Below are positions 32,876-42,163 of a DNA stretch of 64,000 bases, one piece after another. Positions within the stretch are counted from its first letter, which is position 1; every line of letters starts with the position of its first letter. The stretch is from Microbacterium luteum (GTDB lineage Bacteria; Actinomycetota; Actinomycetes; Actinomycetales; Microbacteriaceae). Location: positions 1,426,001 to 1,490,000 of the forward strand of contig NZ_CP063814.1 in the NCBI RefSeq assembly GCF_015277875.1. Direction: 5' to 3'. The notes beneath the pieces are model-generated. The model had not been told where the DNA came from. It ran no database searches and saw nothing but the letters and a program-made list of their open reading frames with translations. The translations under genes were made by a program, and so were the position numbers.

Positions 32876-34440
32876 GCACGGCGGCACCCATCGAGTCCGC
32901 CGGCGTCCACACGGTCGGGCGCTGGGTGACCGATCGCGCCGCGCAGTCGCCGCACGCGTTCGCCATCGACGACCGCGGCGTGACCGTCGACTACGCCACG
33001 CTTGCGGGCCGGGCCTCCGCGCTGGCCGCGTCGCTGCGCCGCGCCGGGTACGGACCCGGGAATCGCATCGCGACGATCTCGGGCAACTCCGCCGATCATG
33101 TCGTGGCGTTCTTCGGATGCGCGTTGGCCGGTGTCGCGTTCGTGCCCCTGTCGTGGCGGCTCACCCCGGGCGAGGTCGGCGGGCTCCTGCGTCGCAGCGA
33201 CCCCGATCTGCTCCTCGTCGACGACGAGTACGTCGTCCTGGCCGACGAAGCGCTCCGCACCGTCGCCGAGGCCCCCGCCATGGTCTTGCTCGGTGCCGGC
33301 GCGGTCGAGACGCACCTGCCTCGAGCCGGGAGGCCCGGCGCGGAACGCGCGGTCCGCGACGATGATCCGCTCCTGATCATCTTCACGTCCGGTTCGGAGG
33401 CGGCGCCCAAGGGGGTCGTACTCACCCACGCCAACTGCTTCTGGAACAACATGGCGCTTGCCGGTGCCCTGCCGCTGACGAGCAGCGACGTCGTGCTGGC
33501 GATGCTCCCGCAGTTCCATGTCGCCGCGTGGAACTGCCAGCCGTTGCTGGCCTGGTGGGTCGGGGCGACGGTCGTGCTCGAGCGTGCGTTCCAGCCTGCC
33601 CGCGCGCTGCAGCTCCTGTCTCAGCGGCGCGTCACGGCCATGATGGGGGTGCCCACGCAGTATGCGATGCTCGCCGCGGATCCCGGCTGGCACGACGTCG
33701 ACCTGAGTGCACTCACGCTGGCGCTGGTCGGCGGCGCGACCGTCCCCCGCGAGGTGCGCGAGAGCTGGGCCGCGCGCGGCGTCGCCCTCACGCAGGGATA
33801 CGGGCTCACGGAGGCGGGGCCGAACGTGCTGCACCTGTCCGAGACCGACGCGCGCGCGCATCCTGGTGCGGTCGGGCGGCCCTATCCGCACGTGGACGTG
33901 CGCGTCGTCGACCGCGAGACCGGTCTCGAACCGGCCGGCGCCGGGACGGGGGAGCTGTGGGTGCGCGGCCCCAGCGTCTTCGCGGGGTATCTCTTCGACG
34001 ACGACGCGACGGCCCGAGCACGTGCTGGGGAGTGGTTGCGCAGCGGCGATATCGTCCACCGCGACGACGACGGTGTGCACACCATCGTCGACCGCCTGAA
34101 GGACATCTACATCTCCGGCGGTGAGAACGTCGCACCAGCCGAGGTCGAGCGCGCCCTGGTTCTGCATCCGCTCATCGCCGCCGCGGCCGTCGTCGGCGTC
34201 CCCGACCCGGTCTGGGGTGAACGCGGCGTGGCGTTCTGCGTCGTCCGACGCGGTGCGACGCTGTCGGCCGATGAGGTGCTCGCCCATGCGAAGACTCACC
34301 TCGCCGGTTTCAAGGTGCCGGTCGCCGTGGCCTTCGTCGAGGCGCTGCCGACGTCGGCGATAGACAAGATCGCCCGCGCGCGGCTGCGCGAGCGGGCCGT
34401 CCGCGTGGTGGAGGGGGTGTCGCGTGAGCACATCCGCTGA
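32872..34440 (+). CDS. AMP-forming acyl-CoA synthetase
   Basis: It has 522 residues of the ANL family. The phosphate loop is IFTSGSEAAPKGVVLTH, A5 GYGLTEAGPNVL, A7 GELWVRGPSVFAGYL, A8 DRLKDIYISGGENVAP, and the catalytic Lys lies in SAIDKIARARL. It activates a carboxylic acid to its CoA thioester with ATP. Position inside the importer operon suggests the imported acid is its substrate; acetoacetate or a short hydroxyacid is a guess from neighbours, a longer fatty acid is possible. Confidence 0.88.
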   Translation: MSTAAPIESAGVHTVGRWVTDRAAQSPHAFAIDDRGVTVDYATLAGRASALAASLRRAGYGPGNRIATISGNSADHVVAFFGCALAGVAFVPLSWRLTPGEVGGLLRRSDPDLLLVDDEYVVLADEALRTVAEAPAMVLLGAGAVETHLPRAGRPGAERAVRDDDPLLIIFTSGSEAAPKGVVLTHANCFWNNMALAGALPLTSSDVVLAMLPQFHVAAWNCQPLLAWWVGATVVLERAFQPARALQLLSQRRVTAMMGVPTQYAMLAADPGWHDVDLSALTLALVGGATVPREVRESWAARGVALTQGYGLTEAGPNVLHLSETDARAHPGAVGRPYPHVDVRVVDRETGLEPAGAGTGELWVRGPSVFAGYLFDDDATARARAGEWLRSGDIVHRDDDGVHTIVDRLKDIYISGGENVAPAEVERALVLHPLIAAAAVVGVPDPVWGERGVAFCVVRRGATLSADEVLAHAKTHLAGFKVPVAVAFVEALPTSAIDKIARARLRERAVRVVEGVSREHIR

Positions 34441-35110
34441 CGTCGAGCCGGACGCGCCCGCCGTGTCGAAGGCGACAGGGCGACCACTCACCAAACGTGG
34501 CGAGGCGACCCGCCGACGCCTCCTCGAGGCCGCCGAGCAGGTCTTCGCCGAGCAGGGGTACCACGAGGCGTCCATCGTCAAGATCACCGAGCGCGCCGGC
34601 ATCGGGCTCGGTACCTTCTACCTCTACTTCGACAGCAAGCAGGCCGTCTTCGAAGCGCTGGTGATCGACCTGAATCGCCGCGTGCGCCACTCGATGAGCG
34701 AGGCGATGGCCAGCGCATCCAGCCGCCTCGAGGCCGAACGTGCCGGATTCGCGGGCTTCTTCCGTTTCACCGCCGCACACCCCGCCCTCTACCGCGTGGT
34801 GCGCGAAGCCGAATTCGTCTCACCCGACACGCTGCACCTGCACTACACCCGCATCGTCGACGGCTACGAAGAGGGCCTTCGGGCGGCGCAACAGGTCGGC
34901 GACGTCGACCGCCGCCTCGATCCCACCGTGACGGCCTGGGCGCTCATGGGCATGGGGGAACTCATCGGCATGCGGTTCCTGCTGTGGGAGCGCGACGCCG
35001 ACGGCGTGCCTCCCGAAGAGCTCGACGCGCACGTGTTCGACGCGATGATGCGCTTCATCGACAACGCCCTCGCCCCCCGAGGCCGAACGGAAGGAACGAC
35101 GGATGCCTGA
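34424..35110 (+). CDS. TetR-family transcriptional regulator
   Basis: The protein has 228 residues from GTG 34424, 17 nt inside the ligase gene. The N-terminal HTH is AAEQVFAEQGYHEASIVKITERAGIGLGTFYLYFDSKQAVFEALV (about 38-82). The ligand domain contains AHPALYRVVREAEFVSPD, seen in regulators of acyl-CoA or fatty-acid genes. It is probably the local repressor of this operon, perhaps responding to a CoA ester. Confidence 0.87.
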   Translation: MSTSADVEPDAPAVSKATGRPLTKRGEATRRRLLEAAEQVFAEQGYHEASIVKITERAGIGLGTFYLYFDSKQAVFEALVIDLNRRVRHSMSEAMASASSRLEAERAGFAGFFRFTAAHPALYRVVREAEFVSPDTLHLHYTRIVDGYEEGLRAAQQVGDVDRRLDPTVTAWALMGMGELIGMRFLLWERDADGVPPEELDAHVFDAMMRFIDNALAPRGRTEGTTDA

Positions 35111-35855
35111 ACAGACCCTGGCGGGAAAGCGGGCGCTGGTCACCGGCGGCGCGAGCGGGATCGGCCTGGCGTGCGCCGAGGCTTTCGCCGCCCGTGGCGC
35201 GGAGGTGACGGTCGCCGACCTCAACGCCGATGCTGCGACCGAGGCCGCCGAGCGCCTCGGCGGGAGCTCGTGGGCGGTCGACCTGTCCGACACCACCGCC
35301 CTCGACGACCTGCGATTGGACGTCGACATCCTCGTCAACAACGCCGGCATCCAACGCGTCGCACCGATCACCGAGGTGGTCCCCGACGACTTCCGGCTGT
35401 TGCTGCGCCTCATGCTCGAGGCGCCGTTCCTGCTCGTGCGTGCCGCGCTGCCGCACATGTACGAGCAGGGCTGGGGCCGGATCATCAACGTCTCCAGTGC
35501 TCACGGCCTGCGTGCCAGCGCCTACAAGTCCGCCTACGTGTCGGCCAAGCACGGCCTGGAGGGATTGTCGAAGGTCACGGCGCTCGAGGTCGCCGCGCAC
35601 GGGGTGACGAGCAACTGCATCAATCCCGCCTACGTGCGCACCCCGCTCGTGGAGAAGCAGATCGCCGACCAGGCACGCATCCACGGAATCGAGGAGTCGG
35701 AGGTGGTCGAGAAGATCATGCTGACCGAGTCTGCCGTGAAGCGTCTCATCGAACCTGACGAGGTCGCCTCGCTGGTCGCGTGGCTCGCCGGGCCGGACGC
35801 GGGCATGGTCACCGGCGCGTCGTACACCATGGACGGTGGATGGACCGCCCGATGA
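35103..35855 (+). CDS. bdhA: 3-hydroxybutyrate dehydrogenase (SDR family)
   Basis: It has 250 residues. The NAD site is VTGGASGIGLACAEAFA, the structural motif NNAGIQ, and the catalytic Ser-Tyr-Lys lie in NVSSAHGLRAS..KSAYVSAKHG. The phrases GIQRVAPI, AYVSAKHG and NPAYVRTPLVEKQI match D-beta-hydroxybutyrate dehydrogenases. It oxidises 3-hydroxybutyrate to acetoacetate with NAD, feeding the CoA-transferase and thiolase encoded nearby. Both ends overlap neighbours by 4-8 nt. Confidence 0.88.
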   Translation: MPEQTLAGKRALVTGGASGIGLACAEAFAARGAEVTVADLNADAATEAAERLGGSSWAVDLSDTTALDDLRLDVDILVNNAGIQRVAPITEVVPDDFRLLLRLMLEAPFLLVRAALPHMYEQGWGRIINVSSAHGLRASAYKSAYVSAKHGLEGLSKVTALEVAAHGVTSNCINPAYVRTPLVEKQIADQARIHGIEESEVVEKIMLTESAVKRLIEPDEVASLVAWLAGPDAGMVTGASYTMDGGWTAR

Positions 35856-36754
35856 GCGCGCAGACGTACCGCACCGTCGACGTCACGGTGCCCGGCGGCA
35901 CGCTGCACGCCGCGGTCTGGGAGCCGGCTGGTGCCACCGCCGAGACGCCGACGATCCTCGCCGTGCACGGGGTCACCTCGTCGCACCTCGCGTGGGCGTG
36001 GGTCGCTCAGCGTCTTGCCGACGTCCGCGTGATCGCGCCCGATCTGCGCGGACGCGGACGAAGCAACGACGTGGCAGGACCCGCCGGTCTCGCCGTGCAC
36101 GCGGACGATCTGGAACTGCTGCTCGACGCCGTCGGGGTGTCGCGGGCGATCGTCGCGGGCCATTCCATGGGCGGTTTCGTCTCGGTCGTCTTCGCCCACC
36201 GGCATCCGGAGCGCGTGTCGCGACTGGTGCTCGTCGACGGCGGGCTGCCGCTTGCCGTTCCGACCGGAATGGATCCGGATGAGACGATGACGGCCGTGCT
36301 CGGCCCCACCGCCGCCCGGCTGTCGATGCGGTTCGACGACGAAGCCGCGTACCTGGCGTTCTGGCGCGAGCATCCCGCCTTCGCCGGCGCCTGGGAACCG
36401 CGGTTGGACGACTACTTCGCGTACGACCTCGTGCCGGCCGCCGACGGGGGGCACCGTCCGGCCACGGGATACGCCGTCACGCGTGACGACACCGCCGACA
36501 TGACCACCGGCACGACGCTGCCCGACGCGCTGCGTTCGCTGTCGCATCCCACGACGCTCGTCACCGTGCCGCGCGGGCTGCAGAACGAGGAGCCAGGGCT
36601 CTACCCGGCGGCGCACCTCGATGCGGTGCTCCGCGCGCATCCGGGAATCGATCATCGCCGCGTGGACGGATTCAACCACTACACGATCGTCATGTCGGAT
36701 GACGGCGCCGACGTCGTCGCGCGCATCCTCCGATCCCACCTCGCCCTCGTCTGA
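35852..36754 (+). CDS. alpha/beta hydrolase
   Basis: It has 300 residues with AVHGVTSSHLAWAWV, PDLRGRGRSND, nucleophile elbow AGHSMGGFVSVVFAHRHPE (Ser about 111) and His in VDGFNHYTIV. It overlaps bdhA by 4 nt. In this operon a cytosolic esterase could split dimers or esters of hydroxybutyrate before oxidation; that role is inferred from position only. Enol-lactonase activity is another option for this fold. Confidence 0.85.
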   Translation: MSAQTYRTVDVTVPGGTLHAAVWEPAGATAETPTILAVHGVTSSHLAWAWVAQRLADVRVIAPDLRGRGRSNDVAGPAGLAVHADDLELLLDAVGVSRAIVAGHSMGGFVSVVFAHRHPERVSRLVLVDGGLPLAVPTGMDPDETMTAVLGPTAARLSMRFDDEAAYLAFWREHPAFAGAWEPRLDDYFAYDLVPAADGGHRPATGYAVTRDDTADMTTGTTLPDALRSLSHPTTLVTVPRGLQNEEPGLYPAAHLDAVLRAHPGIDHRRVDGFNHYTIVMSDDGADVVARILRSHLALV

Positions 36755-36780
36755 CCCTTCTCGCGAGGCCCGGGCGTGGC

Positions 36781-36846
36781 GATAAACCAGTTCGCGCCCG
36801 AGACGCACCGCATTGCGTGGTTTCTCGCGGCGGAAGTGGTTTCTCG
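36781..36846. repeat. extragenic element with AGAAACC arms, second copy
   Basis: GCGATAAACCAG begins it, and GTGGTTTCTCG occurs twice in direct orientation (36817-36827 and 36836-36846). It shares the GATAAAC, CGCATTGCG-like and TTTCTCG blocks with the element at 27981-28047. The rest of 36755-36885 holds no gene. Confidence 0.5.
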
Positions 36847-36885
36847 ATGAACAGGATGCGCGGGGGCGCGCGCGGGGCGGGCGAG

Positions 36886-37710
36886 TCAGCGGCGGGCGGC
36901 GGCGATGCGCGACGTGAGCTGGTGCGCGTGGGAGAGCAGAGTGCGGCCGAGGTCGGGGAGCCGATCGGCCGAGAATCGGAACTCGACACCGGTGAGGCTC
37001 AGCGCCCACTGCGGGTGGCCCTCACGGTCGAAGACCGCCGCGCCCATGCCCCAGCTGCCCTCGACGATCAGCCCCGGATTCACGGCGTAGCCGCGCGCGG
37101 TCGTCTCCCGCAGTCTCGCGCGCATGCGGTCGGGGGAGTGGCTCGGTCCCCACGACGCCTCGATCTCGGGGTGTCGAGCCAGGTAGGCGTCCACATCGTG
37201 GTGCGGCAGGAATGCGAGGATTGCGATCCCCGCCGACGCGACCCCCAGGGGGAAGCGCACGCCCTCCGACAGCACGAAAGAGCGGATCGGGAAGCTGCCT
37301 TCTTCTCGCAGCAGGCACACCGTCTCGTCGCCTCGGCGCACCGACAGGAACGCGCTCTCCTCGGTGCGCACCGCGAGCGATCGAACCACGTCGCGCCCGA
37401 CGGCGGTGATGTCGTAGCGGGATGCGGCCACCGACCCCATGAGGTAGAGCTCGGGACCCGGCATCCATCTTCCGATCTCCTCGTCGTGGTCGACGAGCCC
37501 CTCGTGGGCGAGGGCGGTGAGGAGCCGATGCGTGGTCGGTCGCGTCAGGCCGGCTCGACGGGCGAGGTCGCCGACGGCGGCGCCGTCGGCTCCGGCAGAG
37601 GTCACCAGGCGCAACAGCGCGGCAGCGCGCGCGATCGCCTGCGCGCCCGGCACGGTCGCCTGTGCGCGACGGGAAGAAGGGGTGTCCACGATGTGGACGG
37701 TACGCGCCAT
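36886..37710 (-). CDS. IclR-family transcriptional regulator
   Basis: The protein has 274 residues from ATG 37710. The winged HTH is VGDLARRAGLTRPTTHRLLTALAHEGLVDHD (about 42-75); the effector domain contains ESAFLSVRRGDETVCLLREEG and GVASAGIAILAFLP, with the GYAVNPG stretch typical of IclR. It is divergent from the CoA-transferase genes over 77 bp and probably controls them and the thiolase. Confidence 0.9.
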   Translation of the reverse strand: MARTVHIVDTPSSRRAQATVPGAQAIARAAALLRLVTSAGADGAAVGDLARRAGLTRPTTHRLLTALAHEGLVDHDEEIGRWMPGPELYLMGSVAASRYDITAVGRDVVRSLAVRTEESAFLSVRRGDETVCLLREEGSFPIRSFVLSEGVRFPLGVASAGIAILAFLPHHDVDAYLARHPEIEASWGPSHSPDRMRARLRETTARGYAVNPGLIVEGSWGMGAAVFDREGHPQWALSLTGVEFRFSADRLPDLGRTLLSHAHQLTSRIAAARR

Positions 37711-37722
37711 CGCATCCACATC
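37684..37722. promoter_or_regulatory. candidate IclR operator: overlapping inverted repeats at the iclR start
   Basis: GTCCACGATGTGGAC (37684-37698) is a perfect palindrome inside codons 5-9 of the regulator gene. Its GATGTGGA half (37690-37697) also pairs with TCCACATC at 37715-37722. IclR dimers bind such palindromes near their own promoters; binding here is untested. Confidence 0.4.
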
Positions 37723-37787
37723 GCAAGAGCCCGCTGGTGACGCGCGGATCACCGGGGGAGGATGGATGCGACGACGAAGGAGTGCGT

Positions 37788-38564
37788 GTGATCGACAAGA
37801 CGTATCCATCGGCGGCCGAGGCGGTCGCCGACATCCCCGACGGAGCATCGCTCGCGGTGGGGGGCTTCGGACTCTCCGGAAACCCCATCGCCCTCATCGA
37901 GGCGCTCCTGGCCCAGGGCACGAGCGACCTCAGCGTCGTGAGCAACAACTGCGGCGTCGACGACTGGGGCCTCGGCGTGCTGCTGCGTGCCAAGCGCATC
38001 CGCAAGATGACCTCGTCGTACGTCGGGGAGAACAAGGAGTTCGAACGGCAGTTCCTGTCGGGCGAACTCGAGCTCGAGCTGACCCCGCAGGGCACGCTCG
38101 CGGAGAAGTTGCGCGCGGGCGGATCCGGCATCGCCGCGTTCTATACGCAGACCGGCGTCGGCACGCAGGTCGCCGAGGGGGGACTCCCGCAGCGCTACGA
38201 CGGCGCCGGCGGCATCGCCCTGGCGTCACCGGCGAAGGACGTGCGCAGCTTCACCGTGAACGGCTCGCAGAAGGACTTCCTGCTCGAGGAGGCGATCAGC
38301 ACGGACTTCTCCCTCGTGCACGCGCTGCGCGGCGACCGTCACGGCAACCTCGTCTTCAACAAGGCCGCGCGCAACTTCAATCCGCTCGCCGCCATGGCCG
38401 GACGCGTGTGCATCGCGCAGGTCGAGGAGCTGGTCGAGCCCGGCGCCATCGATCCCGACGATGTGCACCTTCCCGGCGTCTTCGTGCATCGCCTCGTCGA
38501 GGTCGGCACGGATATCGAGAAGCGCATCGAGCGGCGCACGGTCCGCACGGAACAGGAGGTGTGA
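37788..38564 (+). CDS. scoA: succinyl-CoA:3-oxoacid CoA-transferase, subunit A
   Basis: It has 258 residues from GTG 37788 (GAAGGA 8 nt upstream). Family features are the glycine loop [57 protein letters not shown] and FYTQTGVGT, which match SCOT/ScoA rather than the 3-oxoadipate enzyme. With subunit B it moves CoA from succinyl-CoA to acetoacetate. It is the first gene of an operon running through the thiolase. Confidence 0.9.
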   Translation: MIDKTYPSAAEAVADIPDGASLAVGGFGLSGNPIALIEALLAQGTSDLSVVSNNCGVDDWGLGVLLRAKRIRKMTSSYVGENKEFERQFLSGELELELTPQGTLAEKLRAGGSGIAAFYTQTGVGTQVAEGGLPQRYDGAGGIALASPAKDVRSFTVNGSQKDFLLEEAISTDFSLVHALRGDRHGNLVFNKAARNFNPLAAMAGRVCIAQVEELVEPGAIDPDDVHLPGVFVHRLVEVGTDIEKRIERRTVRTEQEV

Positions 38565-38565
38565 G

Positions 38566-39249
38566 ATGGCCCTCACCCGTATCGAGATGGCCGCCCGTGC
38601 CGCTCAGGAACTCGCCGACGGCTCGTATGTGAACCTCGGCATCGGTCTGCCGACCCTCGTGCCCAACCATGTGCCGGACGGGGTGACCGTCGTGCTCCAG
38701 TCCGAGAACGGCATCCTCGGGGTGGGGCCCTATCCGACCGAAGCCGCTGTCGACCCCGACCTCATCAATGCCGGTAAGGAGACCGTCACGACTCTGCCGG
38801 GTACCGCCTTCTTCGACTCGGCGACGAGCTTCGGAATGATCCGCGGCGGAAAGATCGACGCCGCGATCCTGGGCGCGATGCAGGTCTCGGGAACGGGGGA
38901 TCTGGCGAACTGGATGATCCCCGGCAAGATGGTCAAGGGCCCCGGCGGAGCGATGGACCTCGTGCACGGTGCCGGAAAGGTGATCGTGCTGATGGAACAC
39001 GTCGCCAAAGACGGGTCCGCCAAGATCGTCGACGAGTGCTCGCTGCCCCTCACCGGGCGCGGGGTCGTCGACCGCATCATCACCGACCTCGCCGTGATCG
39101 ACGTCACCGACGACGGGCTCCTTCTGATCGAAGTCGCCCCGGGGGTCGAGGTCGCCGACGTCGTCGCGGCCACCGAGCCGACGCTGCACATCTCCGACGC
39201 GCTCACCGCCGTCGCCGTCGATCCCGCTCTCGAAGGGAGCACCTCATGA
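38566..39249 (+). CDS. scoB: succinyl-CoA:3-oxoacid CoA-transferase, subunit B
   Basis: It has 227 residues from ATG 38566, one base after scoA ends. The catalytic Glu is in [11 protein letters not shown], after [32 protein letters not shown] is also characteristic. It forms the A/B heteromer and carries the covalent CoA-glutamate intermediate. It overlaps the thiolase start by 4 nt. Confidence 0.92.
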   Translation: MALTRIEMAARAAQELADGSYVNLGIGLPTLVPNHVPDGVTVVLQSENGILGVGPYPTEAAVDPDLINAGKETVTTLPGTAFFDSATSFGMIRGGKIDAAILGAMQVSGTGDLANWMIPGKMVKGPGGAMDLVHGAGKVIVLMEHVAKDGSAKIVDECSLPLTGRGVVDRIITDLAVIDVTDDGLLLIEVAPGVEVADVVAATEPTLHISDALTAVAVDPALEGSTS

Positions 39250-40430
39250 TCCCCGACGACATCGTCATCGTCGCCGCCGCCCGCACCCCGCAGGGTCGTC
39301 TCAAGGGCCGGCTCGCCCCCCTCACCGCCGTGCAGCTCGGTGCGACCGCCATCCGCGGTGCGCTCGAGCGGGGCGGCGTACCCGCAGACGCGGTCGACGC
39401 GGTGCTGGTCGGGCAGGTGCTCCCCGCCGGTGCGGGGCAGAACCCCGCCCGGCAGGCGGCGATCGCCGCGGGAATCGGGTGGGATGTGCATGCCGCGAGC
39501 GTGAACAAGGTCTGCCTGTCCGGACTCACCGCCGTCATCGACGGCGCCCGCATGCTCGCGCTCGGCGACGCGACCGTGGTCGTGGCCGCCGGCATGGAGT
39601 CGATGACCCGCGCACCGCATCTGATGATGGGCTCGCGGAACGGCTGGGCGTACGGATCGGTCGAAGTGCTCGACCACATGGCGTACGACGGGCTCACCGA
39701 CGCGTATGACGAAGAGAGCATGGGCGCGTCGACCGAACGCCACAACGACCGACTCGGTCTCACGCGACAGGTGCAGGACGCCGTCGCCGCGCGCTCGCAT
39801 CAGCGGGCCGCCGCCGCACACGAGGCCGGCGTGTTCGAGCACGAGATCGTGCCGGTGGAGATCCCCCAGCGCAAGGGAGACGCGCTCGTCGTGAACCGCG
39901 ACGAGGGGGTGCGTCCCGAGACGACTGTCGATTCTCTGGCGAAGCTTCGCCCGGCGTTCGCCGAGGGCGGTTCCATCACGGCCGGCAACGCGTCGCAGAT
40001 CTCCGACGGCGCCTCGGCCGTCGTGCTCACCACCCGCTCGCATGCCGATGAGAACGGCTGGAAGGTGCTCGCCGTCGTCGGTGCATCGGGTCAGGTCGCC
40101 GGCCCCGACAATTCCCTCCACGCCCAGCCGGCACGCGCGATCGAGAAGGCGTGCGCCAAGCAGGGGATCGCACCGACGGATCTCGACATCGCCGAGATCA
40201 ACGAGGCGTTCGGCGCGGTCGTCGCGCGCTCCCAGGCGGAGCTCGGCCTGTCGGACGACGTCGTCAATCCCCACGGCGGCGGCATCGCCATCGGGCATCC
40301 GATCGGAGCCTCCGGCAATCGCCTCGTCGTCCATGCCGTCCACGAGCTGCTGCGGCGCGGTTCCGGTACCGCCGCGGTGGCCCTCTGCGGTGGCGGCGGC
40401 CAGGGCGACGCCCTCATCCTCACGCGCTGA
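39246..40430 (+). CDS. atoB: acetyl-CoA C-acetyltransferase (thiolase)
   Basis: The protein has 394 residues. The nucleophilic Cys is in [11 protein letters not shown] (about 91), His in [16 protein letters not shown] and the second Cys in [20 protein letters not shown] and [11 protein letters not shown] are thiolase hallmarks. It splits acetoacetyl-CoA into two acetyl-CoA, completing the route from 3-hydroxybutyrate. The stop codon TGA (40428-40430) lies inside the CTGAG duplication of the IS1380 copy that follows, so the frame is intact though the DNA after it is foreign. Confidence 0.93.
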   Translation: MIPDDIVIVAAARTPQGRLKGRLAPLTAVQLGATAIRGALERGGVPADAVDAVLVGQVLPAGAGQNPARQAAIAAGIGWDVHAASVNKVCLSGLTAVIDGARMLALGDATVVVAAGMESMTRAPHLMMGSRNGWAYGSVEVLDHMAYDGLTDAYDEESMGASTERHNDRLGLTRQVQDAVAARSHQRAAAAHEAGVFEHEIVPVEIPQRKGDALVVNRDEGVRPETTVDSLAKLRPAFAEGGSITAGNASQISDGASAVVLTTRSHADENGWKVLAVVGASGQVAGPDNSLHAQPARAIEKACAKQGIAPTDLDIAEINEAFGAVVARSQAELGLSDDVVNPHGGGIAIGHPIGASGNRLVVHAVHELLRRGSGTAAVALCGGGGQGDALILTR

Positions 40431-40431
40431 G

Positions 40432-42099
40432 CCTCGATCCACCGATGGGCGGGGGCGCTGAGCGAGCGTCGTGACGTAGAAATGCCCCTCTGATCAGGAA
40501 GAATAGAGCTTGTCTAAGGCCCCTATTCACCCGATCCGAGAGGCATCTCGTAGATGCAATTCAAGCACGCTCCTGCTGGGGTGTCCGCGGTGTTCGACGA
40601 TCCGAATCTCGTGTCGGCCGCGGGGCTGGTGCCGATGCTCCGTCTGGCGCGTTCCGCGGGGCTGGACGAGCTCGCGCGTGAGCGGTTGAGCGTCCCGGCG
40701 GACAAGGGCGCCAACGCGGGTGCGAAGGTGATGGCACTGGTCGCGGGCATGCTCGCCGGGGCGGACTCGATCGACGACATGAACCTGCTCCGCCATGGCG
40801 GAATTGGCCGGTTGTTCGACCGGACGTATGCGCCGTCGACGCTCGGGTCGTTCCTGCGGGAGTTCCGGTTCGGACACGTCCGCCAGCTCGACGCCGTCGC
40901 CTCCCGGGTGTTCGCGAATCTCGCTGTCAACGCGCCGCTGCTCCGAGCAGGCGATGGCGAGCGGGTGATGGTCGATCTTGACGACACGATCATCGAGGTC
41001 CACGGATACCAGAAGCAGGGCGCCGGTTTCGGATACTCCGGCGTCCGCGGCCTGAACGCCCTCCTCGCCACGGCATCGACCACCTCGTCGGCGCCGGTAA
41101 TCCTCGGGCAGCGGCTGCGGCAAGGGAAGACCGGGTCCCCGAAGGGGGCCGCACGGATCGTCGGCGATGCTCTGGCGACCCTGCGCCGCACCGGTGTCGC
41201 CGCAGGGACTCGGCCGCTGCTGCGGGCGGACTCCGCGTTCTACGGACACGCGACCGTCGGCACCGCGATCACAGCCGGCGCCGACGTGTCGGTGACCGTC
41301 AGGATGGACCCCGCAGTGAAGGCCGCGATCGCGACCATCCCCGATGACGCGTGGACGATGATCGAGTACACCGACTCGATCCGTGACGAGACCACCGGGC
41401 AGCTGATCTCCAAAGCCGAAGTCGCCGAGGTCCCGTTCACTGCGTTCCGATCGAGGAAGAAGGCCGAACAGGTCGCAGGACGGTTGGTGGTGCGCCGGGT
41501 CCCCGACCTGAACCCGCGACAGGTGCAGCAGCCGACGCTGTTCGACGTCTGGCGGCATCACGCGTTCTTCACCACCACAGCGAAGGACGTGATGGACACG
41601 GTGGCCGCGGACAAGACGCACCGCGGTCACGCGATCATCGAGCAAGTCCACGCCGACCTCAAAGCGGGGCCGCTCGCGCACCTGCCCTCCGGGGTGTTCA
41701 CCGCGAACAGCGCCTGGCTGGTGCTCGCCGTGATCGCGTTCAACCTCACCCGGACCGCTGGGGTCATCGCCGACCGGGTGGGACGGCTCGCGAGAGCAAC
41801 GACCGCGACGATCCGCCGCACCCTGATCAACGTCCCCGCACGGCTGGCACGCTCCGCGCGCCGGATCACGCTCCACCTGCCCGAGGCCTGGCCCTGGGAG
41901 CACGCGTTCACACAACTCTTCAAGATCACGCACGCACCACCGCCAACGGTAACCACCTGACCATCGCCGCAACGCGGCACGACCGAGGACCACGTGGACG
42001 ACCGGGATGCGACGCCCGGAACTCAACCCTGCCCTCGACACGTCACCGCGCACCGATCATGCCGCCCCGGCGCAACTACGGCTCATCGGTGGATCGAGG
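40432..42099 (+). mobile_element. IS1380-family insertion sequence, copy C
   Basis: It is 1668 bp, by eye identical to copy B, flanked by CTGAG at 40427-40431 and 42100-42104. It inserted exactly at the thiolase stop codon and moved the operon terminator about 1.67 kb away. The weakened leader hairpin is present at 40482-40546. Confidence 0.95.
40554..41960 (+). CDS. IS1380-family transposase (copy C)
   Basis: It has 468 residues, identical in translation to copy B, all catalytic segments present and no frame break. It lies in the same direction as the thiolase operon, so read-through from that operon enters the transposase leader. Confidence 0.95.
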   Translation: MQFKHAPAGVSAVFDDPNLVSAAGLVPMLRLARSAGLDELARERLSVPADKGANAGAKVMALVAGMLAGADSIDDMNLLRHGGIGRLFDRTYAPSTLGSFLREFRFGHVRQLDAVASRVFANLAVNAPLLRAGDGERVMVDLDDTIIEVHGYQKQGAGFGYSGVRGLNALLATASTTSSAPVILGQRLRQGKTGSPKGAARIVGDALATLRRTGVAAGTRPLLRADSAFYGHATVGTAITAGADVSVTVRMDPAVKAAIATIPDDAWTMIEYTDSIRDETTGQLISKAEVAEVPFTAFRSRKKAEQVAGRLVVRRVPDLNPRQVQQPTLFDVWRHHAFFTTTAKDVMDTVAADKTHRGHAIIEQVHADLKAGPLAHLPSGVFTANSAWLVLAVIAFNLTRTAGVIADRVGRLARATTATIRRTLINVPARLARSARRITLHLPEAWPWEHAFTQLFKITHAPPPTVTT

Positions 42100-42111
42100 C
42101 TGAGGCGGACG

Positions 42112-42142
42112 AGAGCCCCGAGGCGACGCGCCTCGGGGCTCT
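42112..42142. terminator. bidirectional terminator, originally just after the thiolase gene
   Basis: AGAGCCCCGAGGC and GCCTCGGGGCTCT make a perfect 13-bp stem around GACGC. Before IS insertion it began about 12 nt after the thiolase stop. It now lies between copy C and the convergent small membrane gene. Confidence 0.85.
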
Positions 42143-42163
42143 GGTCAGTGCGAGGAGTAGTGC

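Noticed and set aside
32800..34602. A 600-codon minus-strand frame opposite the acyl-CoA ligase
   Set aside because: The plus strand carries all ANL ligase motifs; the antisense product resembles nothing.
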